10,288 nt of DNA from Flavobacterium psychrophilum (GCA_945869365.1 CAMBOW010000070.1:1-10288); one strand, 5' to 3'. Numbered from the stretch's first letter, positions 1 through 7,770 are shown. Made by a program: numbers and translations. The notes: generated by a model not told the origin, from the sequence alone.

Positions 1-696
1 GCCGATGATTTTTTGACTGGTCAAGTCATTCTGGTTGATAAACCCCTGCAGTGGTCTTCTTTCCAAGCGGTTAACAAACTCAAGTATTTACTGAAACGCC
101 GTTTTGATTTACCTAAGAAATTTAAAATAGGTCATGCCGGCACACTCGATCCATTGGCTTCGGGCTTGCTAATTGTTTGCACAGGGAAATTCACCAAACA
201 AATTACCGACATACAGGCACAGGCCAAAGAATATACCGGCACCTTTTGCATTGGTGCCACGACGCCTTCGTATGATTTAGAAACCGAAATCGATGCCCAG
301 TTTGACATTGACCACATAAGTGACCAGACAATTGAGGAAGCTAGATTGCAATTCTTAGGCGAAATAGACCAAATACCCCCAATATTTTCAGCGATAAAAA
401 AAGAAGGGAAGCGGTTGTATGAACATGCGCGTGCGGGGGAAACGGTAGAAATTGCCTCCCGCAAAACTACGATCTACGAATTTGAATTCACCCGAATTGC
501 CTTACCCGAACTTGATTTTCGAGTGGTGTGTAGCAAAGGCACCTATATTCGGTCGTTGGCTTATGATTTTGGAAAAGCCCTCTCGAGTGGTGCGCACCTC
601 ACAAGCTTGCGCCGCACCAAAATTGGTGCATATGCCGTAGATAATGCCTTGACTATTCCAGATTTTGAAGCGAAGTGGAAAGTACTTGATGCATAA
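1..696 (+). CDS. truB: tRNA pseudouridine(55) synthase TruB, 5'-partial
   Basis: This enzyme converts uridine 55 in the T-loop of tRNAs to pseudouridine in the cytoplasm. Residue numbers count from the TTG at 13. The catalytic aspartate is D46 in the motif HAGTLDPLASG (41-51). KEYTGTF with Y74 and the GATTPSYD stretch follow, then the IPPIFSAIKK..GKRLYEHAR block (121-140), CSKGTYIRSLAYDFG (173-187) and LRRTKIGAY (199-207). The protein is short and ends soon after the catalytic domain, so it lacks the C-terminal PUA domain of E. coli TruB, as in Bacteroidota homologues I know. The frame stays open to base 1 (A-D-D-F-L before the TTG). From family knowledge Bacteroidota TruB has a few residues before the GQV..DKPL block, so I infer the start lies just outside the window and not at the TTG. 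The 3' end overlaps the opposite-strand thioredoxin-fold gene by 44 bp. The function is near certain and the start unresolved. Confidence 0.95.
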   Translation, partial: ADDFLTGQVILVDKPLQWSSFQAVNKLKYLLKRRFDLPKKFKIGHAGTLDPLASGLLIVCTGKFTKQITDIQAQAKEYTGTFCIGATTPSYDLETEIDAQFDIDHISDQTIEEARLQFLGEIDQIPPIFSAIKKEGKRLYEHARAGETVEIASRKTTIYEFEFTRIALPELDFRVVCSKGTYIRSLAYDFGKALSSGAHLTSLRRTKIGAYAVDNALTIPDFEAKWKVLDA

Positions 697-1279
697 GCGC
701 CACGATTTCGTGTTGAATTTCTACTCCTCTATCGCGAAAATACCACAGTTGTAAATCGGCTTTAGCCGTTTCATCCACAATTCCGTGCTCTTTTTTGTAA
801 TTGGCAATCAGGTTAACAGCCCCTTGTGGACGTGGACCCCATTGGCCCAAAAGAATATGGTTTTCTGGATCGATAACCAATAGTTTAGGCATGGCTTTGG
901 CGCCATGGGTAAGCACTCGTTGCATGAGGCCGTCATTTTCGTCTCGAAACGCCAATTTAAAATCAATATTGGGATTGGCCTGTGCCATTTTATTCAATAC
1001 GGGCAATACTTGAGCTCCATCGGCACACCAGCCTTCGGTGAGCACGAGCCACAAATATTTTTTGTCCAATTGCGCAAGAGCTGATAGGGTTTCTGCGGTG
1101 AGTTGTGTGGTTTTATCCAGTCGATTCATACGGGCTTCGTTGAGTTCGGTATAGTGCAAAAAAGCCTCCGATTGTTCATGGCCGGTAACTTTTCCGGCTA
1201 AAAATTGATTTTTAACTACTGTACGATAGGCTTCGTAACCATAGGATTGCACTAAGGCCAATTGGATTTCGTTTTTCAT
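653..1279 (-). CDS. Thioredoxin-fold family protein (Thioredoxin_9-like) with a single active-site cysteine
   Basis: A predicted cytoplasmic 208-aa protein with no signal peptide or membrane segment. After an N-terminal helical region containing TGHEQSEAFL and NEARMNRLDK (about 32-56) comes a thioredoxin fold. It has a hydrophobic strand WLVLTEGWC (77-85), the active-site motif WCADG (84-88), a cis-proline loop AMPKLLVID (129-137, P131) and the family motif GQWGPRPQGA (145-154). The second cysteine of a normal WCxxC motif is replaced by glycine (G88), so ordinary two-cysteine disulfide exchange is not possible at this site. Relatives known to me have WCGDA here, so this is a family trait. The substrate is unknown. 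I chose the ATG at 1279 because homologues I remember begin MKN..., and because a -7 promoter motif (1304-1311) falls inside the longer reading frame starting at 1348. The tail is convergent with truB. The fold is confident, the cellular role is not. Confidence 0.85.
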   Translation of the reverse strand: MKNEIQLALVQSYGYEAYRTVVKNQFLAGKVTGHEQSEAFLHYTELNEARMNRLDKTTQLTAETLSALAQLDKKYLWLVLTEGWCADGAQVLPVLNKMAQANPNIDFKLAFRDENDGLMQRVLTHGAKAMPKLLVIDPENHILLGQWGPRPQGAVNLIANYKKEHGIVDETAKADLQLWYFRDRGVEIQHEIVALMHQVLSTSLQNLE

Positions 1280-1303
1280 AGGATAAAATGGTGTTGCAAA
1301 GGC

Positions 1304-1311
1304 CAAAGATA
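1304..1311 (-). promoter_or_regulatory. Bacteroidota -7 promoter motif for the thioredoxin-fold gene
   Basis: On the minus strand this reads TATCTTTG, an exact match to TAnnTTTG, about 25 bp upstream of the ATG at 1279. I find no clear TTG/TTTG -33 element at the usual distance, so only the -7 half is supported. Confidence 0.55.
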
Positions 1312-1414
1312 AGGTAATTTTATGCCTGCTTTCCGTGTGTTTTGTCACACAAAAAGCTTGTTTTTTATAGCGTATATTTTTTAAGCACGACGAATTTCAA
1401 AAACAGAATATCGC

Positions 1415-1422
1415 TATATTTG
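1415..1422 (+). promoter_or_regulatory. Bacteroidota -7 promoter motif for pyrH-frr
   Basis: TATATTTG followed by C is an ideal TAnnTTTG(Y) box, ending 22 bp before the pyrH ATG. Transcription would begin a few bases downstream, giving a very short leader with no Shine-Dalgarno sequence, as is common in this phylum. The -33 half is not obvious. The rest of the 165-bp divergent region holds one small inverted repeat, GTGTG/CACAC (1335-1339 and 1346-1350), of unknown meaning. Confidence 0.7.
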
Positions 1423-1444
1423 CACAACTCAATGTAAAAGTAAA

Positions 1445-2155
1445 ATGAAGTACAAAAGAATCCTACTCAAGTTAAGTGGTGAAGCCTTAATGGGCGATAA
1501 GCAATACGGTATTGACCCTGCTCGTCTGTCTGAATATGCCGATGAAATCAAAAAAATACACGACAAAGGAGTGGAAATTGCGATCGTAATTGGCGGCGGA
1601 AATATTTTTCGGGGAGTGGCTGGTGCAAGCAGCGGAATGGATCGGGTGCAAGGAGATTATATGGGCATGTTGGCCACCGTCATCAACGGCATGGCCTTAC
1701 AAGGTGCCTTAGAAAGTCGCGGAATGCTCACCCGTTTGCAAACCGCACTAAAAATTGAAGCCATCGCCGAGCCCTACATCAAACGAAGAGCGGTACGCCA
1801 TTTAGAAAAAGGACGCATTGTGATTTTTGGAGCAGGAACGGGTAACCCCTACTTCACAACAGACACTGCTGCGGTATTGCGGGGAGTTGAAATTAATGCC
1901 GATGTAATCTTAAAAGGCACCCGTGTAGATGGTATTTACAGCGCTGACCCAGAAAAAGATCCTTTAGCCACCAAATTTGATTTCATCTCTTTTGAAGATG
2001 TATTAAAGAAAGGGTTAAACGTAATGGATACGACTGCCTTTACCTTGAGTCAAGAAAATAAATTGCCTATTTTGGTGTTTGACATGAACAAAAAAGGAAA
2101 CTTAGAAAAAATTTGCAACGGCGAAAACATTGGTACCGTAGTTCATATTGGCTAA
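1445..2155 (+). CDS. pyrH: UMP kinase PyrH
   Basis: A cytoplasmic enzyme that phosphorylates UMP to UDP with ATP, the entry step to UTP and CTP. It is a 236-aa member of the amino-acid kinase family, the usual length for bacterial PyrH. The phosphate-binding K9-LSGEA motif is at 9-14 and the glycine-rich GGGNIFRG at 50-57. The UMP-binding stretch [17 protein letters not shown] spans 70-86, the [16 protein letters not shown] loop 128-143 and [13 protein letters not shown] 157-169. The ATG at 1445 gives the canonical [14 protein letters not shown] opening, and a -7 motif sits just upstream. frr follows after 29 bp on the same strand, so the two are almost certainly co-transcribed. This pairing is widely conserved in bacteria and couples a nucleotide enzyme with a translation factor. 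Nothing in the sequence is aberrant. Confidence 0.98.
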   Translation: MKYKRILLKLSGEALMGDKQYGIDPARLSEYADEIKKIHDKGVEIAIVIGGGNIFRGVAGASSGMDRVQGDYMGMLATVINGMALQGALESRGMLTRLQTALKIEAIAEPYIKRRAVRHLEKGRIVIFGAGTGNPYFTTDTAAVLRGVEINADVILKGTRVDGIYSADPEKDPLATKFDFISFEDVLKKGLNVMDTTAFTLSQENKLPILVFDMNKKGNLEKICNGENIGTVVHIG

Positions 2156-2184
2156 GTAAATACTATAGATTAACTAGAATTCCC

Positions 2185-2748
2185 ATGACAGAAGAAATTG
2201 ATTTTATTTTAGAAAGTACCGAAGAATCGATGAATGGTTCTATCGCACATTTAGAAAAATCCTTTTTAAACATTCGAGCTGGTAAAGCAAGTCCGCAAAT
2301 GCTGGGCAGTGTTTTTGTTGATTATTACGGTGCACAAACTCCGTTGTCGCAAGTGGCCAATATCAATTCGCCCGACGCACGCACCCTGACTATTCAGCCC
2401 TACGAAAAAAGCATGTTGAATCAGATTGAGAAAGCGATTCTTATTGCCAATTTGGGATTTAACCCCATGAACAATGGCGATTTGGTAATTATTAGTGTGC
2501 CGCCACTCACCGAAGAACGCCGTAGGGATTTAGTAAAACAAGCTAAAATCGAATCGGAAGATGCCAAAATTGGAATTCGAAATGTGCGTAAAGACGCCAA
2601 TACCGACATCAAAAAATTAGAAAAAGAAGGCACCGCCGAAGATTTTTGTAAAAAAGCAGAAGACGAGGTGCAAAACTTAACCAATGCGTTTATAAAAAAA
2701 GTAGACGAATTGTTGTCGGCAAAAGAAGCCGAAATCATGAAAGTCTAA
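2185..2748 (+). CDS. frr: Ribosome recycling factor
   Basis: Together with EF-G this factor splits the post-termination ribosome so that subunits can be reused. The 187-aa length matches the family (about 185). Signature stretches are IRAGKASP (30-37), VDYYGAQTPL (45-54), NPMNNGDLVIISVPPLTEERR (93-113) and IRNVRKDAN (131-139), with the conserved arginines R132 and R135. The long charged helices at both ends form the three-helix bundle, and the middle segment (about 30-105) is the hinge-linked second domain. The frame is open further upstream, but that extension overlaps the end of pyrH and is unlike RRF. The ATG at 2185 gives the family-typical N-terminus. A rho-independent terminator begins 22 bp after the stop codon, closing the pyrH-frr unit. 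The gene is essential in bacteria studied so far. Confidence 0.98.
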   Translation: MTEEIDFILESTEESMNGSIAHLEKSFLNIRAGKASPQMLGSVFVDYYGAQTPLSQVANINSPDARTLTIQPYEKSMLNQIEKAILIANLGFNPMNNGDLVIISVPPLTEERRRDLVKQAKIESEDAKIGIRNVRKDANTDIKKLEKEGTAEDFCKKAEDEVQNLTNAFIKKVDELLSAKEAEIMKV

Positions 2749-2770
2749 GGCGGTAGCCAATACGGATTAC

Positions 2771-2809
2771 ACCGTCTCTTGAGTGAATACTACTTAGAGG
2801 CGGTTTTTT
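2771..2809 (+). terminator. Rho-independent terminator after frr
   Basis: A 9-bp stem ACCGTCTCT (2771-2779) pairs with AGAGGCGGT (2796-2804), with one G-U wobble and a 16-nt loop, followed directly by a run of six T (2804-2809). The layout fits an intrinsic terminator for pyrH-frr. It ends only 20 bp before the next gene on the same strand. Confidence 0.8.
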
Positions 2810-2829
2810 AATGAACTCACGATCTGCTT

Positions 2830-5319
2830 ATGAGCTTGTTTGGTAGAACTTTTTTGCTGTGCTGGATGTTTATGCTATCCTGTTGGATGCAGGCACAACA
2901 GCATTTTACCGGACAGATTAAAGATATAGTAACTTTAAAGCCTATTGGCTTAGCTACCTTGGCACACGACGAAACGCACTACTCCTTCTCGGATAGTTAT
3001 GGTTTTTTTAATTTGGTAAGCGCCGACAAATCGCTAGTACACATTCGCGCAAGAGGGTACCAAGAGCAAACAATTACGTTGCATGCTTCGCAAAAGTTTT
3101 ACACTGTTTTACTCTCGCCCCAGCCAAACCAAGCAGCTGCAAATACGACCGGAACGGCCATTATACAGCAAGCCATTCGGGTAAAAAATCAAAATAATCC
3201 CTTTGTAAAAATACCAGCCTTTGATTGCAAAGCCTACAACAAACTCACCATAACGGCAAATCCCGATTCGATTGAGGGACGAGTGGAAAGCGTGTTGAAA
3301 CACAACATTTTTGGAAAAATGGTCGTCAAAACCGATTCGAGTGATTACGAATTTAAGAAGTTCATTAGCAAGCAACACCTGTTCCTCACCGAGAAAGTTT
3401 CTGCCTACCAATATGCATCCAACCGGTTTAAAGAAACCATATTGGGCTACAAAATGGCGGGATTTAATCAGCCGATTTATGAATTTGTTTCGCTGCAATT
3501 ACAGTCCTACTCCATTTATGATCCGTATTATGTGTTGTTGCAAAAAAAATATTGGAGTCCTTTATCCGATCAGGCCAACGCGCAGTACACCTTTGAATTG
3601 ATCGATCAGATTAGTCTGCAAAATAGACCGGTTTATGTGGTTTATTTTAAAAGTAAAGTCAAAAACAAGGACTTAGAAGGGCTGTTGTATATTGATGAAG
3701 CTAGTTATGCCGTGGCCAAAGCGGTAACCTTTGTAAACAAAGCGCTACAACTGCATGCGCTGCACGAATACAGGTATAATGAAAGCCAAAACCTCTGGCT
3801 GCCCGAAAGTCAAAAATTTAAAATTAGCAAGGGGAAGAAAAATGAAAGTCTCTCCTTCTTGGGGCAAACCTTGGTGTTTGATCCGTTAGACGGGAGTATG
3901 TCTCAAACCCGACAAAAAGTGGCCTCTGATTTTACCTATTTACTGGCCGAAACTCAGTTTTTTGACTTTAACTTTCAAGCAGGACCTCCTTTGCGTAATT
4001 CGTTTATCAAAATTGAGATGAAACGTGATGCAGAAATGAAGCCTGAATTATTCTGGGAAAAGTACCGCAAAGACAGTTTAGATTTTCGCATGCCCTTAAC
4101 CTATTTGGGCTTGGACAGTATAGGCCGAAAAGTGAAGCTGGAAAAGAGGTTGCGGTTGGCGAGAAAACTCTTGGTAGGTTATGTGCCCTATGGTCCCGTC
4201 GATGTTGATTTGCGGTATTTTTTGCGCTACAACAATTACGAAGGATTTCGCATGGGCATGGGCGGAAAAACCAACGAGTCCTTCTCAAAAATAATGCAAT
4301 TTAACGGCTATACGGGCTATGGAACCAAAGATGGCGCCTTTAAGTATAGCATTGGAACTGCTGCTCGTTTGGGTGATTTTTCCTCTACCTGGCTGGGTGT
4401 TTCCTATACCGATGATGTACAAGAAATAGCCAGCACCTCCTTTGTGATTGACAAAATTCCCTTCCGCATTTACAACCCCAGACCCATTAATATTAGTACT
4501 TTTTATAATTACAACAGTTGGCGGGGCTACATAGAAACTAAACTTTTTCCGCGAACAGAGAGTGTGTGGCAGCTCACGAAAAGTTATATCGATCCCAAAT
4601 TTGATTATTTGTATACAGTAAATGGCAAAGCCTATGAAAATTATCAGATGACAACGGCAACAGCCTCAATTCAGTGGAACCCATTTAGTGAATATTTACA
4701 AACCCCTAAAAACCGGATTGAAATAGAAACAGGTTATCCAAAATTTACCTTTCAGTTCACCCGCACGCTTCCCCAATTTGCTAAAAATGATTTTGATTTT
4801 GCCAAATTTGATTTCCGTTTGGAATACGAAAAACAGTTTCTCAATAACCAACTCAGTAGTGTATTAGTTGAAACCGGCTATGCAGTTGGCGATGTGCCGC
4901 TCACGCACTTGTATAATACCTCGCCAAACAACATTAGTAAAACCAAGATTATGCAACGTTTTACAGTAGCCGCCAAAAACAGTTTTGAAACGATGTTTTA
5001 CAACGAATTTTTCTCGAGCAAATACCTCACCCTACAACTCAAACACAGTTTTCAAAAATTGGAACTGTCCAAATCTATTACGCCTACCTTGGTATTGGTA
5101 ACACGAACTGCTCTTGGAAATATGGATAAACCCGCACAACACAGCGGTTTTGTATACAAAACACTCGACAAAGGGTACTTGGAATCGGGTTTAGAAATAA
5201 ACAATTTAGTGGGCACCCTGGGATTGAATTTCTTTTACCGCTACGGGGCCAATAGCTTAACCGATTTGGAAGATAATATTTCGGTAAAATTCAGCTTTAT
5301 ACTAGACTTAGGTCTTTAA
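2830..5319 (+). CDS. DUF5686 / carboxypeptidase-like regulatory domain protein, predicted outer-membrane beta-barrel
   Basis: An 829-aa protein of unknown function, predicted to sit in the outer membrane. Residues 1-22 form a signal peptide (basic R6, hydrophobic core, likely cleavage near MQA|QQ). A carboxypeptidase-regulatory-like beta-sandwich follows at about 25-95 (FTGQIKDIVTLKPIGLATLA ... DSYGFFNLVS), the N-terminal module also found in Bacteroidota TonB-dependent proteins. The rest matches my recollection of DUF5686: KLTITANPDSIEG (138-150), the HLFLTEKVS region, MAGFNQPIYEF and a LEGLLYIDEASYAVAKA stretch. It ends in many alternating aromatic/polar segments of barrel type, finishing SVKFSFILDLGL. 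C18 within FMLSC faintly resembles a lipobox, but a barrel protein is more likely. The ATG at 2830 is the first after an in-frame stop at 2812. No -7 motif lies between the frr terminator and this start, so expression may rely on read-through. Its tail overlaps the antiporter gene by 4 bp. Confidence 0.85.
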   Translation: MSLFGRTFLLCWMFMLSCWMQAQQHFTGQIKDIVTLKPIGLATLAHDETHYSFSDSYGFFNLVSADKSLVHIRARGYQEQTITLHASQKFYTVLLSPQPNQAAANTTGTAIIQQAIRVKNQNNPFVKIPAFDCKAYNKLTITANPDSIEGRVESVLKHNIFGKMVVKTDSSDYEFKKFISKQHLFLTEKVSAYQYASNRFKETILGYKMAGFNQPIYEFVSLQLQSYSIYDPYYVLLQKKYWSPLSDQANAQYTFELIDQISLQNRPVYVVYFKSKVKNKDLEGLLYIDEASYAVAKAVTFVNKALQLHALHEYRYNESQNLWLPESQKFKISKGKKNESLSFLGQTLVFDPLDGSMSQTRQKVASDFTYLLAETQFFDFNFQAGPPLRNSFIKIEMKRDAEMKPELFWEKYRKDSLDFRMPLTYLGLDSIGRKVKLEKRLRLARKLLVGYVPYGPVDVDLRYFLRYNNYEGFRMGMGGKTNESFSKIMQFNGYTGYGTKDGAFKYSIGTAARLGDFSSTWLGVSYTDDVQEIASTSFVIDKIPFRIYNPRPINISTFYNYNSWRGYIETKLFPRTESVWQLTKSYIDPKFDYLYTVNGKAYENYQMTTATASIQWNPFSEYLQTPKNRIEIETGYPKFTFQFTRTLPQFAKNDFDFAKFDFRLEYEKQFLNNQLSSVLVETGYAVGDVPLTHLYNTSPNNISKTKIMQRFTVAAKNSFETMFYNEFFSSKYLTLQLKHSFQKLELSKSITPTLVLVTRTALGNMDKPAQHSGFVYKTLDKGYLESGLEINNLVGTLGLNFFYRYGANSLTDLEDNISVKFSFILDLGL

Positions 5320-7586
5320 GGCTTGATGATGAGCACCGACGGAATATTACTGAGCCAAGTGCTTTGCGAGGCGACCAATTTTTTCCAACTGTCTAAGCTA
5401 ATTACCAACAAATCTTGTTTGCCTAAAAATTCTTTGTCCAAGATTCGTTCGTTCATCAAACTTAAATGAGCCGGATATTCTTGTTCTAAGGTTGACAAAG
5501 CACTCTCCAATAAAAAGTTACTTTGCACAATGGCATTGCTCGCCAACACAGCAACTTTGGAATCGTTGTTGCTTATTAATTTTTGACAAAAATCGATCAA
5601 AAACGTATCCTCAGCGCTAAAAATAGGCACCAATACGCGGTCTACTTTTTGCAGGTTTTTATCAATAAAAATACCCAACGGCATTTGTGTTCGGGTTATA
5701 ATTTGACGGGTACGTTCGTCAAACGGAGAGTTTTCAAACAGGCCTTCTTTGCCCGTAAATTTATCAATCAAACGATCGGGGTTGATGATACGGGTAGTAA
5801 AACCAAGTACTTTTCCCAACAAAGTTCCATCAAAAATAGATTTCCCTAAGCCCACTAAAAGCAAATCGTAATGTCCTTCTTCGGCAATCTCCGTGATGTC
5901 GGTTTCTACATCGACAGTGGCTTTAAAAAAGGTATTGATTTCTTGCTTAAGATTTTTTGCTTCCTCTAAAACGGGTGCAAAACGCATTTTTTCATACTCT
6001 TCCATATTAAAGGAATGCAACTCGTCACTCAGGGATAAATGCATGGCTGTAATGCTCGCTTCGCCTTTTGGCTTGCCCGACAAACTTGAGGCAATACGCA
6101 GCAGCCCCTTTGCTTTTTCGCTGTTGCCAAACGCAACCAAAATTCGGTATTTGGAATTTCCAGATTTTTCCTCGGCTGGCGAAACATCTTTGGTTTTGAA
6201 TATAAAATTGATAATATCAAGCGCAGGTCCCGTCATGAAGGTGGTAACCAAGGCCATAATTACCATCATGGTAAATACCTCCGAGGTGAGCACGCCCAAA
6301 TCATACCCAATATTTAACACCACCAACTCCATTAAGCCTCGGGTGTTCATGAGTGCGCCAATGGTGAGGCTATCGCGCCAATTTTGCCCTACAAATTTTG
6401 CTGCCAAAGCACTGCCTATAAACTTTCCAACTACCGCCACACCAATAATACAAGCGGTTACTTTCCATAAAAACGGGTCGTTAATTAAGCCAATTTGTGT
6501 GCGCAATCCGGTGAAAACAAAAAACAGAGGCAGCAATAAAATCACGGCAACGTCTTCGACTTTATCAATAAAAATGGCGCGAAACTTGGCAATATCGGGC
6601 ATAATAGCACCCGTCATGAAAGCACCAAACAAAGCGTGAATTCCAATAACTTCTGTAGTATAGGCCGAGATAATTAAGGTCAAGAAAAATATGGCTACTA
6701 CCGGTTTATTTAATTTTGATTTACTGCCATACAAATCCCCGATACGTTTTAAGAACGGTTTTACAACCAAAAGCATAATCAAAACATAGCCTGCGGCCAT
6801 GCCAATCACATACAAAGAGCTCACAAAAGAGCCCGCTTTTACAATGGCTATTACCGCGGCCAATAAACACCAGGCGGTAATGTCGTCGGCAGCGGCGCAG
6901 GTAATCACAATGGTACCTAAACGGGTTTTGTGTATCCCGCGTTCTTGCACGATGCGCGCCAATACCGGAAAAGCCGTAATGCTCATGGCAATTCCCATGA
7001 ATAAACTAAACGATAAAAATTCGACACCCACAGGGGCAAAGCGGAAATAAATATAATACGCCAATCCAACGCCCAAGGCAAAAGGGATTACAATGCTGGC
7101 GTGGCTGATGACAACCGCGTCGTTGGCTTTGTTTTTGAGGACTTTCAAATCGAGTTCCATGCCAATGACAAACATGAACAAGATTAAGCCAATCTGACTC
7201 AGGAACTGCAAATTCCCTAAGGAATCAACGGGGAAAAGAGCGGTTGAAAATTCGGGAAAATACATGCCTAGCAAGGAGGGGCCTAATACAATTCCGGCAA
7301 TGATTTCGCCAATTACAGTGGGTTGTCCTATTTTGCGAAACATCCAACCAAAAAAACGAGCAACTACAATTATGGTGATAATTTGCCCCAATAAAATGGC
7401 CAACGGATGCTTCAGGTTGTGTTCCATGGACAATAAAAACTCCGACCATTGGGTGTTCTTGGAAGTAATCACCACAATTTTACGGCCCATTTCGAGCACT
7501 TTTCCTTGAATTAATATCCAATAGATTAGCACCGAAAATCCGCCGGTAATCAATAGATAAAAAATGGAGTTCTTAAATCGTTTCAT
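5316..7586 (-). CDS. CPA2-family cation/proton antiporter (CHX/NhaS-like) with C-terminal Usp-like domains
   Basis: An inner-membrane Na+ or K+/H+ antiporter of 756 aa. An extra N-terminal hydrophobic helix (8-27) precedes the Na+/H+ exchanger domain (about 60-465). That domain shows GQPTVIGEIIAGIVLGPSLLG (87-107), SITAFPVLARIVQERG (202-217), the ion-binding pair D234-D235 in AAADDITAW, GIHALFGAFMTGAIMP (315-330), LLPLFFVFTGLRT (351-363), K388 in VVGKFIGS and NTRGLMELVVLNIG (414-427). These resemble plant CHX and cyanobacterial NhaS4-type proteins more than KefB/C. The cytosolic tail (about 470-756) has two weak Usp-like units. The first begins YRILVAFGNSEKA (480-492) with YDLLLVGLGKS (573-583). 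The second begins DRVLVPIFSAED (649-660). Tails of this type are thought to regulate transport. A -7 motif lies upstream. The ion (Na+ or K+) cannot be decided from sequence. Confidence 0.92.
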   Translation of the reverse strand: MKRFKNSIFYLLITGGFSVLIYWILIQGKVLEMGRKIVVITSKNTQWSEFLLSMEHNLKHPLAILLGQIITIIVVARFFGWMFRKIGQPTVIGEIIAGIVLGPSLLGMYFPEFSTALFPVDSLGNLQFLSQIGLILFMFVIGMELDLKVLKNKANDAVVISHASIVIPFALGVGLAYYIYFRFAPVGVEFLSFSLFMGIAMSITAFPVLARIVQERGIHKTRLGTIVITCAAADDITAWCLLAAVIAIVKAGSFVSSLYVIGMAAGYVLIMLLVVKPFLKRIGDLYGSKSKLNKPVVAIFFLTLIISAYTTEVIGIHALFGAFMTGAIMPDIAKFRAIFIDKVEDVAVILLLPLFFVFTGLRTQIGLINDPFLWKVTACIIGVAVVGKFIGSALAAKFVGQNWRDSLTIGALMNTRGLMELVVLNIGYDLGVLTSEVFTMMVIMALVTTFMTGPALDIINFIFKTKDVSPAEEKSGNSKYRILVAFGNSEKAKGLLRIASSLSGKPKGEASITAMHLSLSDELHSFNMEEYEKMRFAPVLEEAKNLKQEINTFFKATVDVETDITEIAEEGHYDLLLVGLGKSIFDGTLLGKVLGFTTRIINPDRLIDKFTGKEGLFENSPFDERTRQIITRTQMPLGIFIDKNLQKVDRVLVPIFSAEDTFLIDFCQKLISNNDSKVAVLASNAIVQSNFLLESALSTLEQEYPAHLSLMNERILDKEFLGKQDLLVISLDSWKKLVASQSTWLSNIPSVLIIKP

Positions 7587-7624
7587 GAAACACGCAAATC
7601 AAATTAGGGCTAAATATCAGAAAT

Positions 7625-7632
7625 CAAATATA
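7625..7632 (-). promoter_or_regulatory. Bacteroidota -7 promoter motif for the antiporter
   Basis: On the minus strand this reads TATATTTG, a perfect TAnnTTTG box, 38 bp upstream of the antiporter ATG at 7586. A TTG lies upstream on the same strand (7647-7645) but only 12 bp away, closer than expected for a -33 element. Confidence 0.65.
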
Positions 7633-7701
7633 TAAATTATGTGCCAAGTATAAGGCATAACCTAAATTTAATACCACCCATAAACTACTTGAAATTTTGA
7701 A

Positions 7702-7724
7702 TAAATATGCGTTGCTTATATTTA
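7702..7724. repeat. AT-rich inverted repeat in the divergent promoter region
   Basis: TAAATAT (7702-7708) and ATATTTA (7718-7724) form a perfect 7-bp inverted repeat around a 9-nt spacer. It sits between the opposing -7 motifs of the antiporter and the MMPL gene and could be an operator, but in so AT-rich a stretch chance is a fair alternative. The rest of the 184-bp intergenic region shows only the two promoter motifs. Confidence 0.3.
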
Positions 7725-7742
7725 AATTTCCCTTGCTTTACC

Positions 7743-7750
7743 TACATTTG
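7743..7750 (+). promoter_or_regulatory. Bacteroidota -7 promoter motif for the MMPL transporter gene
   Basis: TACATTTG followed by C matches TAnnTTTG(Y) and ends 20 bp before the ATG at 7771, implying a leader of about a dozen bases. A weaker alternative, TATATTTA at 7717-7724, lies 17 bp downstream of a TTTG at 7696-7699. Confidence 0.6.
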
Positions 7751-7770
7751 CATGCATTTTTAAACGTTTC

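Noticed and set aside
13-696. TTG at 13 as the true start of truB
   Set aside because: The frame is open to base 1 and family members carry a few residues before the GQV..DKPL block, so the start probably lies outside the window. The ATG at 5 is in another frame and meets a stop at 14.
1280-1348. A 23-residue N-terminal extension of the thioredoxin-fold gene from an ATG at 1348
   Set aside because: It would cover the only -7 promoter motif (1304-1311), and the family opening MKN matches the ATG at 1279.
1335-1350. GTGTG/CACAC inverted repeat as an operator between the divergent genes
   Set aside because: A 5-bp arm in a low-complexity GT-rich stretch is not enough to call a site. It is mentioned only within the promoter entry.
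2113-2184. Upstream extension of frr into pyrH
   Set aside because: The encoded stretch is the pyrH 3' end read in another frame and is unlike RRF N-termini. The ATG at 2185 gives the expected length.
2811-2846. An 11-codon upstream open frame overlapping the DUF5686 start
   Set aside because: The ATG falls at the edge of the terminator T-run, has no ribosome-binding signal, and so short a frame is expected by chance.
5304-5315. AGAC-TTAG-GTCT hairpin near the convergent stops as a bidirectional terminator
   Set aside because: A 4-bp stem with a 4-nt loop followed by only three T is too weak to support the call.
5893-6639. A 248-codon open frame on the plus strand
   Set aside because: It lies wholly inside the antiporter gene on the opposite strand, shows no recognisable domain, and is explained as a mirror of the antiporter's codon pattern.
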